Positions 1-12,200 of a stretch of 64,000 nt of DNA are shown here, in pieces; the first letter of the stretch is position 1, and every line of letters begins with the position of its first letter. The notes beneath the pieces were generated by a model. The model worked only from the letters and a program-made list of their open reading frames with translations. It did not search any database and was not told where the DNA came from. Made by a program: the position numbers and the translations under genes. Origin of the DNA: Liolophura sinensis (taxonomy: Eukaryota; Mollusca; Polyplacophora; Chitonida; Chitonidae); the NCBI RefSeq assembly GCF_032854445.1, contig NC_088305.1, positions 11,225,606 to 11,289,605 on the forward strand. The letters run 5' to 3'.

Positions 1-34
1 TCTCAGTTATCATGCACAGATGTAGCATACTCAC

Positions 35-155
35 GTCAGATTGTTGATGTTTGTAGGGTTAACATTATCTCCACCCAGCACAGTCTGTATTTCTGTGGCC
101 AGCTTTTCCTGAGCATCTTGGTCACAGGCCAGGAAGTACAGAGCCCAAGTCAGCA
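35..155 (-). CDS. CYP20-like copy 1, exon h (I-helix end to J helix)
   Basis: Acceptor AAAG before 155, donor GTGAGT after 35; 121 nt, entering in phase 1 and leaving in phase 2. It reads LTWALYFLACDQDAQEKL and continues to NNLT. The same 121-nt exon occurs in CYP20-B (24668-24788). Confidence 0.85.
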
Positions 156-430
156 CTTTGAGAGAGAACAGGGTTAAACATGCATTACAGTTTTATACTG
201 CAATTCTACAAAACTTTTCGGCAAGTTAATGCTTACTTTGACGAAAGAAAATTTTAATTACATGGGTGATTTGCACTCAATTTTGCGAAATCAAGTAAAA
301 GGTTAGATCGAATTTAATCCAAAAAGGGTAACCCCCAGCAAGTCTTTATACAGTACACGCAATGTAAGTATCATTAAAACTGGCCCAGTAATAGCTAGAG
401 ACAACAACAGGGAAATAAAAGTGGAACATC

Positions 431-515
431 CCAATGAAGGGAGATAATTCAAATAAGGGGGGATAACTCAAATAAAGGGGGATAACTCAAATAAAGGGGG
501 ATAACTCAAATAAAC
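431..515. repeat. 20-bp minisatellite, GGGGATAACTCAAATAAA type
   Basis: About four tandem units between exons g and h. Copy 2 is at 38273-38356. The GGGGATAACTC core recurs inverted in a CYP20-B intron near 22382-22442. Similar GGGAGATAACTC motifs are common in molluscan DNA as I recall. Confidence 0.8.
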
Positions 516-876
516 ACTGTCTGCATATTCTCACACAATCTCAATCTCCTAAGAGGATAGTACAGAAGTTCTGAAACATCACAGGACACGTGGAATTTGA
601 ATTTTCACACTTTTTATTTCTCTCACAAAACAAGCCAGTAACAAAATTATCCACATGTAACATCTGATTGGCTGAGAGTTCATACAGGTTGACTTGCCCA
701 TAAAACACAGAATAAAATTAATGCTGCCTTACTTCAATAATAATAATTAAGATCTGGGATTTAAATTTCACACTTTTTCCCACCAAACAAGCCAGTAACC
801 CTGTTACACACCTGTAGCATATTAGTGCATACCTACAATGCAGGTAATTTCTGACTGAATGAGAGACTCTACTTAC

Positions 877-1059
877 TGTTTCCTGTGGTGTGGAACCCAC
901 CAATCATATAGCTGAGGCCGTCGGCAAAGACACGATCCAGGTTGATGGGCGAGTCCAGGGACATGAGGTAGTCTATGAACAGAACCTTGTCATCCCTTGC
1001 CCTCTCCAACTGCTTATGCTGAATTACCTCCTCAACAATTCTGTATATTGTAGATTTCC
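877..1059 (-). CDS. CYP20-like copy 1, exon g (H helix to I helix)
   Basis: 183 nt. The acceptor GTTGACAG precedes GGAAATCT and the donor is GTAAGT. In the ancestral frame it reads GKSTIYRIVEEVIQHKQL, then DDKVLFIDYLMSLDS and the I-helix GGFHTTGN. In this copy the upstream frameshift makes it open as GNLQYTELLRR followed by a stop. Its first bases and acceptor are the seed of the adjoining minisatellite. Confidence 0.85.
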
Positions 1060-1930
1060 CTGTCAACAATTGTCTACATTGTATATCCCTGTCAACAAAT
1101 CTGTACATTGTTGATTTCTTTATCAACAATACAGTACCATATAGATTTCCCTGTCAACAATTCAGGACACTGAAGATTTCCCTGTAAACAATTCTGTATA
1201 TTGAAGATTTCTCTGTTAACAATTCAGTACATTTTAGTTCCCTGTCAACAATTCTACACATTGTATATTTCTCTTTTAACAAGTTCTCACATTGTAGATT
1301 TCCCTGTCAACAATTCTACACATTGTATATTTCCCTGTCTACAATTCTGTACATTGAAGATTTCTCTGTCAACAATTCAGTACATTTTAGATCCCTGTCA
1401 ACAATTCTGTACACTGAAGATTTCTCTGTCAACAATTCAGTACATTTTAGATCCCTGTCAACAATTCTGTACACTGAAGATTTCTCTGTCAACAATTCAG
1501 TAAATTTTAGATCCCTGTCAACAATTCTATATTTCCCTGTTAACAAATCTGTACATTGTGAATTTCCCTGTCAACAATTCCGCACATCGTATATTTCCCT
1601 GTCAACAATTCTGTACAGTGAAGATTTTTCTGTCAACAATTCAGTACACTGTAGATCCTAGTCAACAATTCCACACTTTGTATATTTCCCTGTCAACAAA
1701 TCTGTACATTATTGATTTCCCTGTCAACAATTCTATGCATTGTAGATTTCCTTGTCAATAATTCTGTACACTGTAGATTTCCCTGTCAACAATTCTGTGC
1801 ATTGTACATTTCTCTTCTTTACATTGTAAGTTAACCTGTCAAGTATTCTGCACACTCTAAATTTCTCTTTCAAAATACCTCTATACTGTAGATTTCCCTG
1901 TCAGCAACTGTGTTGACCTTATATTTCCTT
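1060..1930. repeat. Exon-g-junction minisatellite (about 29-31 bp units)
   Basis: Units of the type GATTTCCCTGTCAACAATTC (plus strand) run directly from the 3' splice site of exon g into the intron. On the minus strand the units read TTGACAGGGAAATC or TTGACAGAGAAATC, copying the acceptor and first codons of exon g. Translated, the array gives EKSSVYRIVDR, echoing the exon start GKSTIYRIVEE. Parts form a two-unit higher-order repeat (1380-1520). Copy 2 is at 38902-39770. CYP20-B has no such array at its exon g. Confidence 0.9.
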
Positions 1931-2412
1931 GTCTACAATCATGTAGAATAATTATAGCGTAGAATTTTCAATAGAAATAATAAAGACTGAAGAAGTTTTT
2001 ACTGCAGGAAATAAAATACTATACAAGTTTCATTATAGAAAAAAATTTCTTTTTTTCACATTCCCACATGGCAAGGAAAGAAACTGTCAAGAAAAATGGG
2101 TCAGAGGTTCAATAAAAATTCTACAAATACATTAGAAAATATTCATACCTGTATATACTGGAAATAACCTAAACTTCCACCAAAGAGTACATTTTTAGAA
2201 CCATTATATTTCAGTAAATATTAATTTTTTCCAGCAAAATAGCATCCTGCATTCCAAACAAACCTTATAACACCTTTAATAAAGATCAGCAGAACTCTCA
2301 AAATCCGGCAAGACGTGCAACCTGGATAAGAATAGACGTCCATGTTAATCCCAGGTGCAACTTAGTTGTGGGAGAAATTTTAGGGAATTTACCATATCTT
2401 TGAAATGCTTAC

Positions 2413-2490
2413 CTGTCTGAAACCTTTTGTACCTGTCAGTTCCTGGCTCAGGGAAACCACTGTAAGAGACTCCTCTATCACCTCCCAAAC
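2413..2490 (-). CDS. CYP20-like copy 1, exon f, 1-bp deletion
   Basis: Acceptor CTAACAG, donor GTAAGC, 78 nt against 79 in copy 2 (40255-40333) and 82 in CYP20-B. The homologous reading is VWEVxExSLTVGFPEPG...; here the missing base turns the second half into VSLSQELTGTKGFRQ. Phase at the 3' end no longer fits exon g. Confidence 0.8.
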
Positions 2491-2494
2491 CTGT

Positions 2495-3140
2495 TAGGTA
2501 ATACGGTGAAAGGATTGTGAACCAAGGAATGGGATTGTGGACAGAGACATGGGATTGTGGGTCATAAAACAGAAATGTGGACAAAGGAACAGGGGTGTGG
2601 ACAATGAAACAGCACTGTAAACAAAGGAACAGAAATCTGGACAAACGAACAGGAATATGAACAATGCAACAGCAACCGTGAACTAAAGAACAGCAATGTG
2701 AACAAATGAACAACAATGGGGAAAAGGGACAGCATTATATTTAATAAGAAGTATAGGAAATGAGCAGCAGTGTGAACAAAGGATCATGAGGGGAAAAAAC
2801 ATCAATGTAAACCAAGGAAGAGGAATATGAACAATAGAACAGCAACTGTGGGCAATAGAACAGACATGTAAATAATGGGACAGCAATGTGAACAACGTAA
2901 CAGCAAAAGAGAAGAAAGGAACATCAAATGTGACAAAAGTAACAGTAATCTGAACAAATAAATACAGCTGAGAACACCTAGGAATAGGATAGTGCACAAA
3001 TGGAATAGATGCGTAATGTTTATAATGAAAATAAACACAACTGTGAACAAAGGAATACAATTACATAGAAAGGAACAGAAATGTTTCTCCAAAGAACAGA
3101 AACTGAACAACGGAGCACAAATAGGAACAAAGGTAAATTT
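2495..3140. repeat. Degenerate ~26-bp minisatellite, GAACAAAGGAACAGCAATGT type
   Basis: This is a purine-rich (plus) array between exons e and f. On the minus, coding strand it is pyrimidine-rich, ending just upstream of the exon f acceptor. Copy 2 is at about 40335-40980. Long minus-strand open frames over it are by-products of the composition. Confidence 0.8.
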
Positions 3141-3478
3141 TCACAGGCTGCCGCTACAAAATAAATAGTGATGCTTTGATATACACGTACTAGCCTAATG
3201 AACAACCAGCAAGTACATGGTCTTTAAATGAAGACAAATAGCTGTTTGCTTAACAAACATGTATCGTGTTTTTTTTTAATCCCATGCAAACTGTGCAAAC
3301 CTGACTTGACCATCATCGCAGAAAACAGAACAAAAGTTCAAATTATATCAAGGCAGTTGTAATTTCGATCAAAGAAAAAGAAAGAAAAAAAAAGATCAAA
3401 CAAACAGCTTGAAGTGCCGACTTTATCGCTATAGACCTATCTTTATTAACATATGAACCAAGTTTCATTTTCATTTTC

Positions 3479-3570
3479 AATTGATTGGTGCTTTACGCCG
3501 TACTCAAGAATATTTGACTTACACAATGGCGGCCATAAAAATGCTGGGAGAAAACCTAATATAGAGGCCA
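3479..3570 (-). mobile_element. SINE tail fragment (family 1)
   Basis: TGATTGGTGCTTTACGCCG, then ACTCAAGAATATTTGAC: the conserved 3' tail of the tRNA-derived SINE, head missing. It lies 25 bp from the exon e donor. Copy 2 is at 41421-41512. Confidence 0.8.
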
Positions 3571-3595
3571 TGATTAAAGTTGTGACAGTACATAC

Positions 3596-3766
3596 CAGGT
3601 CATAGCTATTCTGTAGACGGTTAATGTTTTCACTGTCTTCAAAGCATTCTCCAAAAGCCGTCAGGGCAATGGCTTTGATTGCCAGGTCTATCATGTGCTT
3701 CTGAAGTGGAATTTGGTCATCAGTGTTACTGGACGCAGCCCACTTCAAGGATACCTCCTCAGCCAC
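3596..3766 (-). CDS. CYP20-like copy 1, exon e
   Basis: 171 nt, phase 0 in and out. The acceptor AACCAG precedes GTGGCTGAGGAG and the donor is GTATGT. It reads VAEEVSLKWAASSNTDDQIP, then QKHMIDLAIKAIALTAFGE and ends SYDL, covering the helix C-E region of CYP20. Confidence 0.85.
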
Positions 3767-3900
3767 CTGGTTGGAGAATCAAGAAACAACGGAAAAAGGG
3801 TAAAATCCACAAACAAGGGAACTCATAGCCACAAATCTTTATAGCAAACAAATAGTTTTTTGAATTGTTTTTAATCATCAATCATTCATTTAATAATATT

Positions 3901-4047
3901 TTTGATTGGAATTTTATGCCGTACTCAAGAATATTTCACTTATACAATGGCAACCAGCATTATGGAGGGAGGAAACCAGACAAAGCCTGGGGTAAACCAT
4001 GACCACAGGCAAGTTGCTGGAAGACCTTCCTGCGAATGACCATTAAT
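3901..4047 (-). mobile_element. SINE fragment (family 1), 5'-truncated
   Basis: The tail and body of the SINE in reverse orientation (TTATGCCGTACTCAAGAATA, ...CAGCATTATGGAGGGAGGAAA). The tRNA-like head is absent. Copy 2 is at 41845-41990. Confidence 0.85.
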
Positions 4048-4536
4048 ACATGTAGCAGTGATCCGTCCAGTTTTTATGTTGAATATCTTCTTGCTTAAAC
4101 GAAGGAAGTTTTTTTGGAATATTGTTTAATCAAAACTTTTACTTAAATGTTTGGTTGTTTCTCAAGTTCCTTTTAGGATGTGTCCTAATTAAGTGGTAAG
4201 CCGTCAAAAGTGATTGCTGTCAGCACAACTCTGGGGTGGGGGAGAGAGTGCATTCCAGGCAGGAGAGGGAAGTGGGAGGTTAAGCTGGTCACGAGTTCAG
4301 AGTAAGTTCATCGATGATGTCACTTTCAAAGATGCAACTGTAAGCAAGAAATCACAACAATATGCATGAAATAAAAGGGTTATTATGATACAAACATGCC
4401 TTAAATTTTTTTTTTCATTTTTTTGGCGTAACTTTCTTCATATCCATTAAAACCACAATCTTCGTTTTTAAAGTTCCATTTCATGTATGCTTAACCAGAT
4501 GGTGTACAATGAAAGTTGCCCATGCACCTATATTAC

Positions 4537-4682
4537 CTTCTGGAATGAGCTGTAATACTGGCTAATGGCTGCGTGACTGAATGCCTTATCGTGGACACGA
4601 CGTCGTCTTCTCCCCTCTTCGTAGTTAGCGAACTGGATACTGTCTGCCGTGATCAGTGGTTCAAGCAACTTAAACAGCTCCG
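4537..4682 (-). CDS. CYP20-like copy 1, exon d
   Basis: 146 nt, acceptor CTGCAG, donor GTAATA. It reads PELFKLLEPLITADSIQFAN, then RRRRRVHDKAFSHAAISQYY to FQK. Matches exon d of CYP20-B (21202-21347) in length and phase. Confidence 0.85.
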
Positions 4683-5221
4683 CTGCAGATGACCAACATA
4701 TAGGGCAACAATTTACATTATAATAATTTGGGCAAACATTTTTTTAATAGGGGTCTTAATTTAGGCATGCATTAATCTTTAAGGCACACTTTTACTCATT
4801 TGGAGGTCAATTAATAGGTTGACCATGTCATTAGGCCTAACTTGTAAGTTAGGTAGAAGACAGGAATATCTTTGGTTCCTACAATTGATTGAAATGAAAA
4901 ATATCAGGCTTTTCAAACAGTTAATTTGGGCGCTTCATATTTTGGGCACACCCTCTACCATCATGGAAAGGCGTAATCCAAAGCCCTGACATAGATGAAA
5001 CATCATTTGGTCGATCACCACATTAGGGCTTAGGCTGAACAATTGCCAATTTAGCCATGGTTTCATGCAGGCATAATCGTTCATTTTTATTCATTTGATC
5101 AATCATATAGTACAACACCAATGGGTTATAAAGGGAAACCAGCCACATGTTACACTAGTTTCCTGTTTCATTTCTTTCTTCAATTATTTTTTGCTTTTCT
5201 TATGGTGAAAAAATACATTTG

Positions 5222-5415
5222 CGGTCTGTCAAAACTGTTACACCCTAAACACTTATGTTATGTGGTTTGTCAAAACTGTTACACCCTAAACACTTATGTT
5301 ATGTGGTTTGTCAAAACTGTTACACCCTAAACACTTATGTTATGTGGTTTGTCAAAACTGTTACACTCTAAATAATTATGCGGTCTGTCAAAACTGTTAC
5401 ACAAAAAATACTTAC
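5222..5415. repeat. Exon-c-junction minisatellite (41-bp units)
   Basis: About 4.5 tandem units (GGTTTGTCAAAACTGTTACA core) abut the donor of exon c. Each resembles the exon-intron junction itself: ACTTACGTGGTCTGCCAAAG at the junction against AATTATGCGGTCTGTCAAAA in the nearest unit. On the minus strand the units translate to NSFDRPHN, echoing the exon end VFGRPRK. The GT of the donor is lost in the units. Copy 2 is at 43169-43362. Confidence 0.85.
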
Positions 5416-5585
5416 GTGGTCTGCCAAAGACTTGGACCAGATTCTTGAAGATGGTGGGTGATGCTACACTGACGACGTGCTGCTTGCCCCACCAGAATCC
5501 AGCGATTGGTCCATATTGTTTGTGTAACACCATCAGAAACTGGTGCAAACTGCCCGCAGTGGCAACGTCCACCAAATTGCCCTGA
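5416..5585 (-). CDS. CYP20-like copy 1, exon c
   Basis: 170 nt, acceptor TTTGCAG, donor GTAAGT. It reads QGNLVDVATAGSLHQFLMVL, then YGPIAGFWWGKQHVVSVASP to VFGRP. This region aligns with the GSLHEFL...YGP...FW segment characteristic of CYP20A1. It enters in phase 2, so one more exon must lie between a and c. Confidence 0.88.
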
Positions 5586-5941
5586 CTGCAAATATAGATG
5601 TGTATATAACGATGCAGGCTATGTGTTTAGATTGCCAGTATTAAGTTGCACTCTTGTAGGCACCAATAAATGTAGTAAATATGGCAACGTTGTTGCTCCA
5701 AAAAATTAAAAGTAAAATTTATGAAACTGTAATTTTTTATATCAAGTTTTCATGACTGAAGTCTTGGCGATGATAAACAGAAACAGCCCTCTGACGAGCA
5801 ACACATATAAATGGTATTTTGAACGCAAATCATCGCAAGAAATACAGCTATTACATGCGCCTTGATCAAGCAAGTCAAATCTGACCACCAAATTAAAAGA
5901 AAAGACAACAAATAGTCATTAGGAAGAGCGGTGGGAAGACC

Positions 5942-5961
5942 AAAATGGCCGCGGCCATTTT
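5942..5961. promoter_or_regulatory. 20-bp perfect palindrome with YY1-like cores
   Basis: AAAATGGCCGCGGCCATTTT is its own reverse complement and holds two opposed ATGGCCGC motifs; a TGACGT half-CRE follows at 5969. The copy 2 counterpart (around 43890) carries one mismatch. A regulatory role is inference only. Confidence 0.35.
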
Positions 5962-6295
5962 TCTTCTGACGTAGCTTGGTAGATGTAAACCTATAAATCA
6001 GCTTTTACATAGGAAAGTTTATACGATTCCACAGAATGTGCCAATATAGAACAACCAGAAATATGGCGTTGCGTCACACATGTACAAATGGTTGAAAAGC
6101 AAAAACATTGTTCAGGTGAGGTATGCAGAAATAGACATGCTCTTGGGTTGTTACAGATCAAATAACTCACGCCTGACTTGATAAAACTCATAACACGATG
6201 ATACTTTTTATTGCCTGAATGGGTGCAATTTTGATTACTTATTTTGAACAGCTATATCTCAGTTGTGCAACATCAAAAAAATAAAAAGTTGTTCT

Positions 6296-9200
6296 TTTTA
6301 ACCTTCCTGTGGAATACCTTTTCTATTCATGTATACATTTGGTTAAGTGTTTACTTTGAAACTTTCTTTATCTCTGCTTTACACATTTGGTCAGAAGATC
6401 TCTTTTCAAACTTCCTGTGGGATACTTTGTCTATGCATATATACAGTGTTGACTTTTAAACTTTCTGTGGGATACTTTGTCTCTGCATTATTATATACAG
6501 TTGGTCAAGTGTTGACTTTTAAACTTCCTGTGGGATACTTTATCGCTGCATTATTATATACAGTTGGTGAAGTGTTGACTTTTAAACTTATTGAGCAATA
6601 CTTCATCTCTGTATTATTATATACTTTTGGTCAAGTGTTGACTTTTAAACTTCCTGAGGGATACTTTATCTCTGCATTATTATAAACAGTTGGTCAAGTG
6701 TTGACTTTTAAACTTATTGAGGGATGCTTTATCTCTGCATTATTATAAACAGTTGGTGAAGTGTTGACTTTTAAACTTCCTGTGGGATACTTTGTCTATG
6801 CATAATTATATACAGTTGGTGAAGCGTTGATTTTTAAACTTCCTGCGCGATACTTTTCTCTGCATTATTATATACATTTGGCAAAGTGCTGACTTTTAAA
6901 CTTCCTGTGGGATACTTTGTCTATGCATTATTATATACATTTGGCGAAGTGTTGACTTTTAAACTTCCTGTGGGATACTTTATCGCTGCATTATTATATA
7001 CAGTTGTTGAAGTGTTGACTTTTAAACTTATTGAGCAATACTTCATCTCTGTATTATTATATACTTTTGGTCAAGTGTTGACTTTTAAACTTCCTGAGGG
7101 ATACTTTATCTATGCCATATATACATTTGGTTAAGTGTTGACTTTTAAACTCATTGAGGGATACTTTATCTGCATTATTATATACAGTTGGTCAAGTGTT
7201 GACTTTTAAACTTATTGAGGGATGCTTTATCTCTGCATTATTATAAACAGTTGGTCAAGTGTTGACTTTTAAACTTACTGAGGGATGCTTTATCTCTGCA
7301 TTATTATAAACAGTTCGTGAAGTGTTGACTTTTAAACTTCCTGTGGGATACTTTGTCTATGCATAATTATATACAGTTGGTAAAGCGTTGACTTTTAAAC
7401 TTCCTGTGGGATACTTCATCTCTGTATTATTATATACAGTTGGTGAAGTGTTGACTTTTAAACTTATTGAGGGATGCTTTATCTCTGCATTATTATATAC
7501 AGTTGGTGAAGTGTTGACTTTTAAACTTCCTGCGCGATACTTTGTCTCTGCACTATTATATACAGTTGTTGAAGTGTTGACTTTTAAACTTCCTGTGGGA
7601 TACTTTGTCTATGCATAAATTTATGCAGTTGGTGAAGTGTTGACTTTTAAACTTCCTGTGGGATACTTTATCTCTGTATTATTATATACAGTTGGTCAAG
7701 TGTTGACTTTTAAACTTCCTGTGGGATACTTTGTCTATGCATAATTGTATACAGTTGGTGAAGCGTTGACTTTTAAACTTCCTGTGGGATACTTTATCTC
7801 TGTATTATTATATACAGTTGGTCAAGTGTTGACTTTTAAACTTATTGAGGGATGCTTTATCTCTGCATTATTATATACAGTTGGTGAAGTGTTGACTTTT
7901 AAACCTCCTGTGGGATACTTTTTCTATGCATAATTATATACAGTTGGTGAAGCGTTGACTTTTAAACTTCCTGTGGGATACTTTATCTCTGTATTATTAT
8001 ATACAGTTGGCGAAGTGTTGACTTTTAAACTTATTGAGGGATGCTTTATCTCTGCATTATTATATACAGATGAAGTGTTGACTATTAAACTTACTGTGGG
8101 ATACTTTATCTCTGCATTATTATATACATTTGGCGAAGTGTTGACTTTTAAACTTCCTGTGGGATACGCTATCTCTGTATTATTATATGCAGTTGGTCAA
8201 GTGTTGACTTTTAAACTTCCTGTGGGATACTCTATCTCTGTATTACTAGATACAGTTGGTAAAGTGTTGACTTTTAAACTTCCTGTGGGATACTTTGTCT
8301 CTGCATTATTTTATACATTTGGCGAAGTGTTGACTTTTAAACTTCCTGTGGGATACTCTATCTCGGTATTATTATATACAGTTGGTCAAGTGTTGACTTT
8401 TAAACTTCCTGTGGGATACTTTATCTCTGCATTATTATATACATTTGATGAAGTGTTGACTTTTTTAACTTCCTGTGGGATACTTTGTTTATGCATATAC
8501 GCATTTGGTCAAACTTTTCTTTTAAGAATTCCAGGAATTCACCAGTAAAATGGGTACAGGTATGCCAAACAATTCTTACATGTATATTACAGATTCACTT
8601 ACCATTCAGCTCGTTTTTAAACTTCCTGAGGGATACTTTATCTCTGTATTATTATATACAGTTGGTCAAGTGTTGATTTTTATACTTATTGACGGATACT
8701 TTATCTCTGCATTATTATATACAACTGGTCAAGTGTTGACTTTTAAACTTCCTGTGGGATACTTTGTCTATGTATTATTATATACATTTGGCAAAGTGTT
8801 GACTTTTAAACTTCCTGCGCGATTCTTTTTCTCTGCATTATTATATACATTTGGTCAAGTGTTGACTTTTTTAACTTCCTGAGAGTTACTTTGTCTATGC
8901 ATATACGCATTTGGTCAAACTTTTCTTTCAAGAATTCCAGGAATTCACCAGTAAAATGGGTACAGGTATGCCAAACAATTCTTACATGTAATTACAGATT
9001 CACTTACCATTCAGCTCATTTTTAAACTTCCTGAGGGATACTTTGTCTATGCATATACCCATTTGGTCAAACTTTTCTTTTAAGAATTCCAGGATTTCAC
9101 CGGTAAAATGGGTACAGGTATGCCAAACAATTCTTACATGTATATTACAGATTCACTTACCATTCAGCTCATTTTTAAACTTCCTGAGGGATACTTTATC

Positions 9201-12200
9201 TCTGTATTATTATATACAGTTGGTGAACCGTTGACTTTTAAACTTCCTGTGGGATACTTTGTCTCTGCATTATTATATACAGTTGGTCAAGTGTTGACTT
9301 TTAAACTTTCTGTGCTATACTTTTTCTCTGCATTATTATATACATTTGGCGAAGTGTTGACTTTTAAACTTCCTGTGAGATACTTTATCTATGCATTATT
9401 ATATACAGTTGGTCAAGTGTTGACTTTTAAACTTCCTGTGGGATACTTTGTCTCTGCATTATTATACACAGTTGGTCAAGTGTTTACTTTTAAACTTCCT
9501 GTGGGATACTTTGTCTCTGCATTATTATACACAGTTGGTCAAGTGTTTACTTTAAAACTTCCTGCACGATACTTTTTCTCTGCATTATTATATACAGTTG
9601 GTCAAGTGTTGACTTTTAAACTTCCTGTATGATACTTTTTCTCTGCATTACTATATACATTTGGCGAAGTGTTGACTTTTAAACTTCCTGTGGGATACTT
9701 TATCTCTGTATTATTATATACAGTTGGTCAAGTGTTGACTTTTAAACTTCCTGTGGGATACTTTGTCTCTGCATTATTATATACAGTTGGTCAAGTGTTG
9801 ACTTTTAAACTTCCTGTGGGATACTTTGTCTCTGCATTATTATACACAGTTGGTCAAGTGTTTACTTTTGAACTTCCTGCACGATACTTTTTCTCTGCAT
9901 TATTATATACAGTTGGTCAAGTGTTTACTTTTAATCTTCCTGTGCGATACTTTGTCTCTGCATTATTATATACAGTTGGTGAAGTGTTGACTTTTAAACT
10001 TCCTGTGGGATACTTTGTCTCTGCATTATTATACACAGTTGGTCAAGTGTTTACTTTTAAACTTCCTGCACGATACTTTTTCTCTGCATTTTTATATACA
10101 GTTGGTCAAGTGTTTACTTTTAAACTTCCTGTGCTATACTTTTTCTCTGCATTATTATATACATTTGGCGAAGTGTTGACTTTTAAACTTCCTGTGGGAA
10201 AGTTTGTCTCTGCATTATTATACACAGTTTGTCAAGTGTTTACTTTTAAACTTCCTGTGGGATACTTTGTCTCTGCATTATTATACACAGTTGGTCAAGT
10301 GTTTACTTTTAAACTTCCTGCACGATACTTTTTCTCTGCATTATTATATACATTTGGCGAAGTGTTGACTTATAAACTTCCTGTGGGATACTTTATCTCT
10401 GTATTATTATATACAGTTGGTCAAGTGTTGACTTTTAAACTTCCTGTGGGATACTTTGTCTCTGCATTATTATATACAGTTGGTCAAGTGTTGACTTTTA
10501 AACTTCCTGTGCGATACTTTGTCTCTGCATTATTATACACAGTTGGTCAAGTGTTTACTTTTAAACTTCCTGCACGATTCTTTTTCTCTGCATTATTATA
10601 TACATTTGGTCAAGTGTTGACTTTTTTAACTTCCTGAGAGATACTTTGTCTATGCATATACGCATTTGGTCAAACTTTTCTTTCAAGAATTCCAGGAATT
10701 CACCAGTAAAATGGGTACAGGTATGCCAAACAATTCTTACATGTATATTACAGATTCACTTACCATTCAGCTCATTTTTAAACTTCCTGAGGGATACTTT
10801 GTCTATGCATTATTATATACAGTTGGCGAAGTGTTGACTTTTAAACTTCCTGTGGGATACTCTATCTCTGTATTATTATATACAGTTGGTCAAGTGTTGA
10901 CTTTTAAACTTCCTGTGGGATACTTTATCTCTGCATTATTATATACAGTTGGTCAAGTGTTGACTTTTTTATCTTCCTGAGGGATACTTTGTCTATGCAT
11001 ATACGCATTTGGTCAAACTTTTCTTTTAAGTTTCCAGGAATTCACCAGTAAAATGGGTACAGGTATGCCAAACAATTCTTACATGTATATTACAGATTCA
11101 CTTACCATTCAGCTCATTTTTAAACTTCCTTAGGGATACTTTATCTCTGTATTATTATATACAGTTCGTGATGCGTTGACTTTTAAACTTCCTGCGCGAT
11201 ACTTTGTCTCTGCATTATTATATACAGTTGGTCAAGTGTTGACTTTCAAACTTCATGTGGGATACTTTATCGCTGTATTATTATGTACGGTTGGTCAAGT
11301 GTTGACTTTTAAACTTCCTGAGAGATACTTTGTCTCTGCATTATTATATACAGTTGTTGAAGCGTTGACTCTTAAACTTCCTGTGGGATACTTTATCTCT
11401 GCATAATTATATACAGTTGGTCAAGTATTGACTTTTTTCAACTTCCTGAGGGATACTTTGTCTATGTATATACGCATTTGGTCAAACTTTTGTTTTAAGA
11501 ATTCCAGGAATTCACCAGTAAAATGGGTAGAGGTATGCCAAACAATTCTTACATGTATATTACAGATTCACTTACCATTCAGCTCATTTTTAAACTTCCT
11601 GTGGGATACTTTATCTCTGCATTATTATATACAGTTGGTCAAGTGTTGACTTTTAAACTTCCTGTGGGATACTTTATCTCTGCATTATTATATACAGTTG
11701 TTGAAGTGTTGACTTTTAAACTTCCTGTGGGATACTTTATCTCTGCATTATTATATACATGTGGTCAAGTGTTGATTTTTATACTTATTGATAGATGCTT
11801 TATCTCTGCATTATTATATACAGTTGATGAAGTATTGACTTTTAAACTTCCTGTGGGATACTTTGTCTCTGCATTATTATATACAGTTGGTCAAGTGTTG
11901 ACTTTTAAACTTCCTGCGCGATTCTTTTTCTCTGCATTATTATATACATTTGGCGAAGTGTTGACTTTTAAACTTCCTGAGAGATACTTTGTCTATGTAT
12001 TATTATATACATTTGGCAAAGTGTTGACTTTTAAACTTCCTATGGGATATCTATGCATAATTATATACAGTTGGTCAAGTATTGACTTTTTTTAACTTCC
12101 TGAGGGATACTTTGTCTATGCATATACGCATTTGGTCAAACTTTTCTTTTCAGAATTCCAGGAATTCACCAGTAAAATTGGTACAGGTATGCCAAACAAT

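Noticed and set aside
2345-3205. Overlapping minus-strand ORFs (also 40290-41151)
   Set aside because: Arise from a pyrimidine-rich ~26-bp minisatellite; only the 78/79-nt exon f within them is coding.
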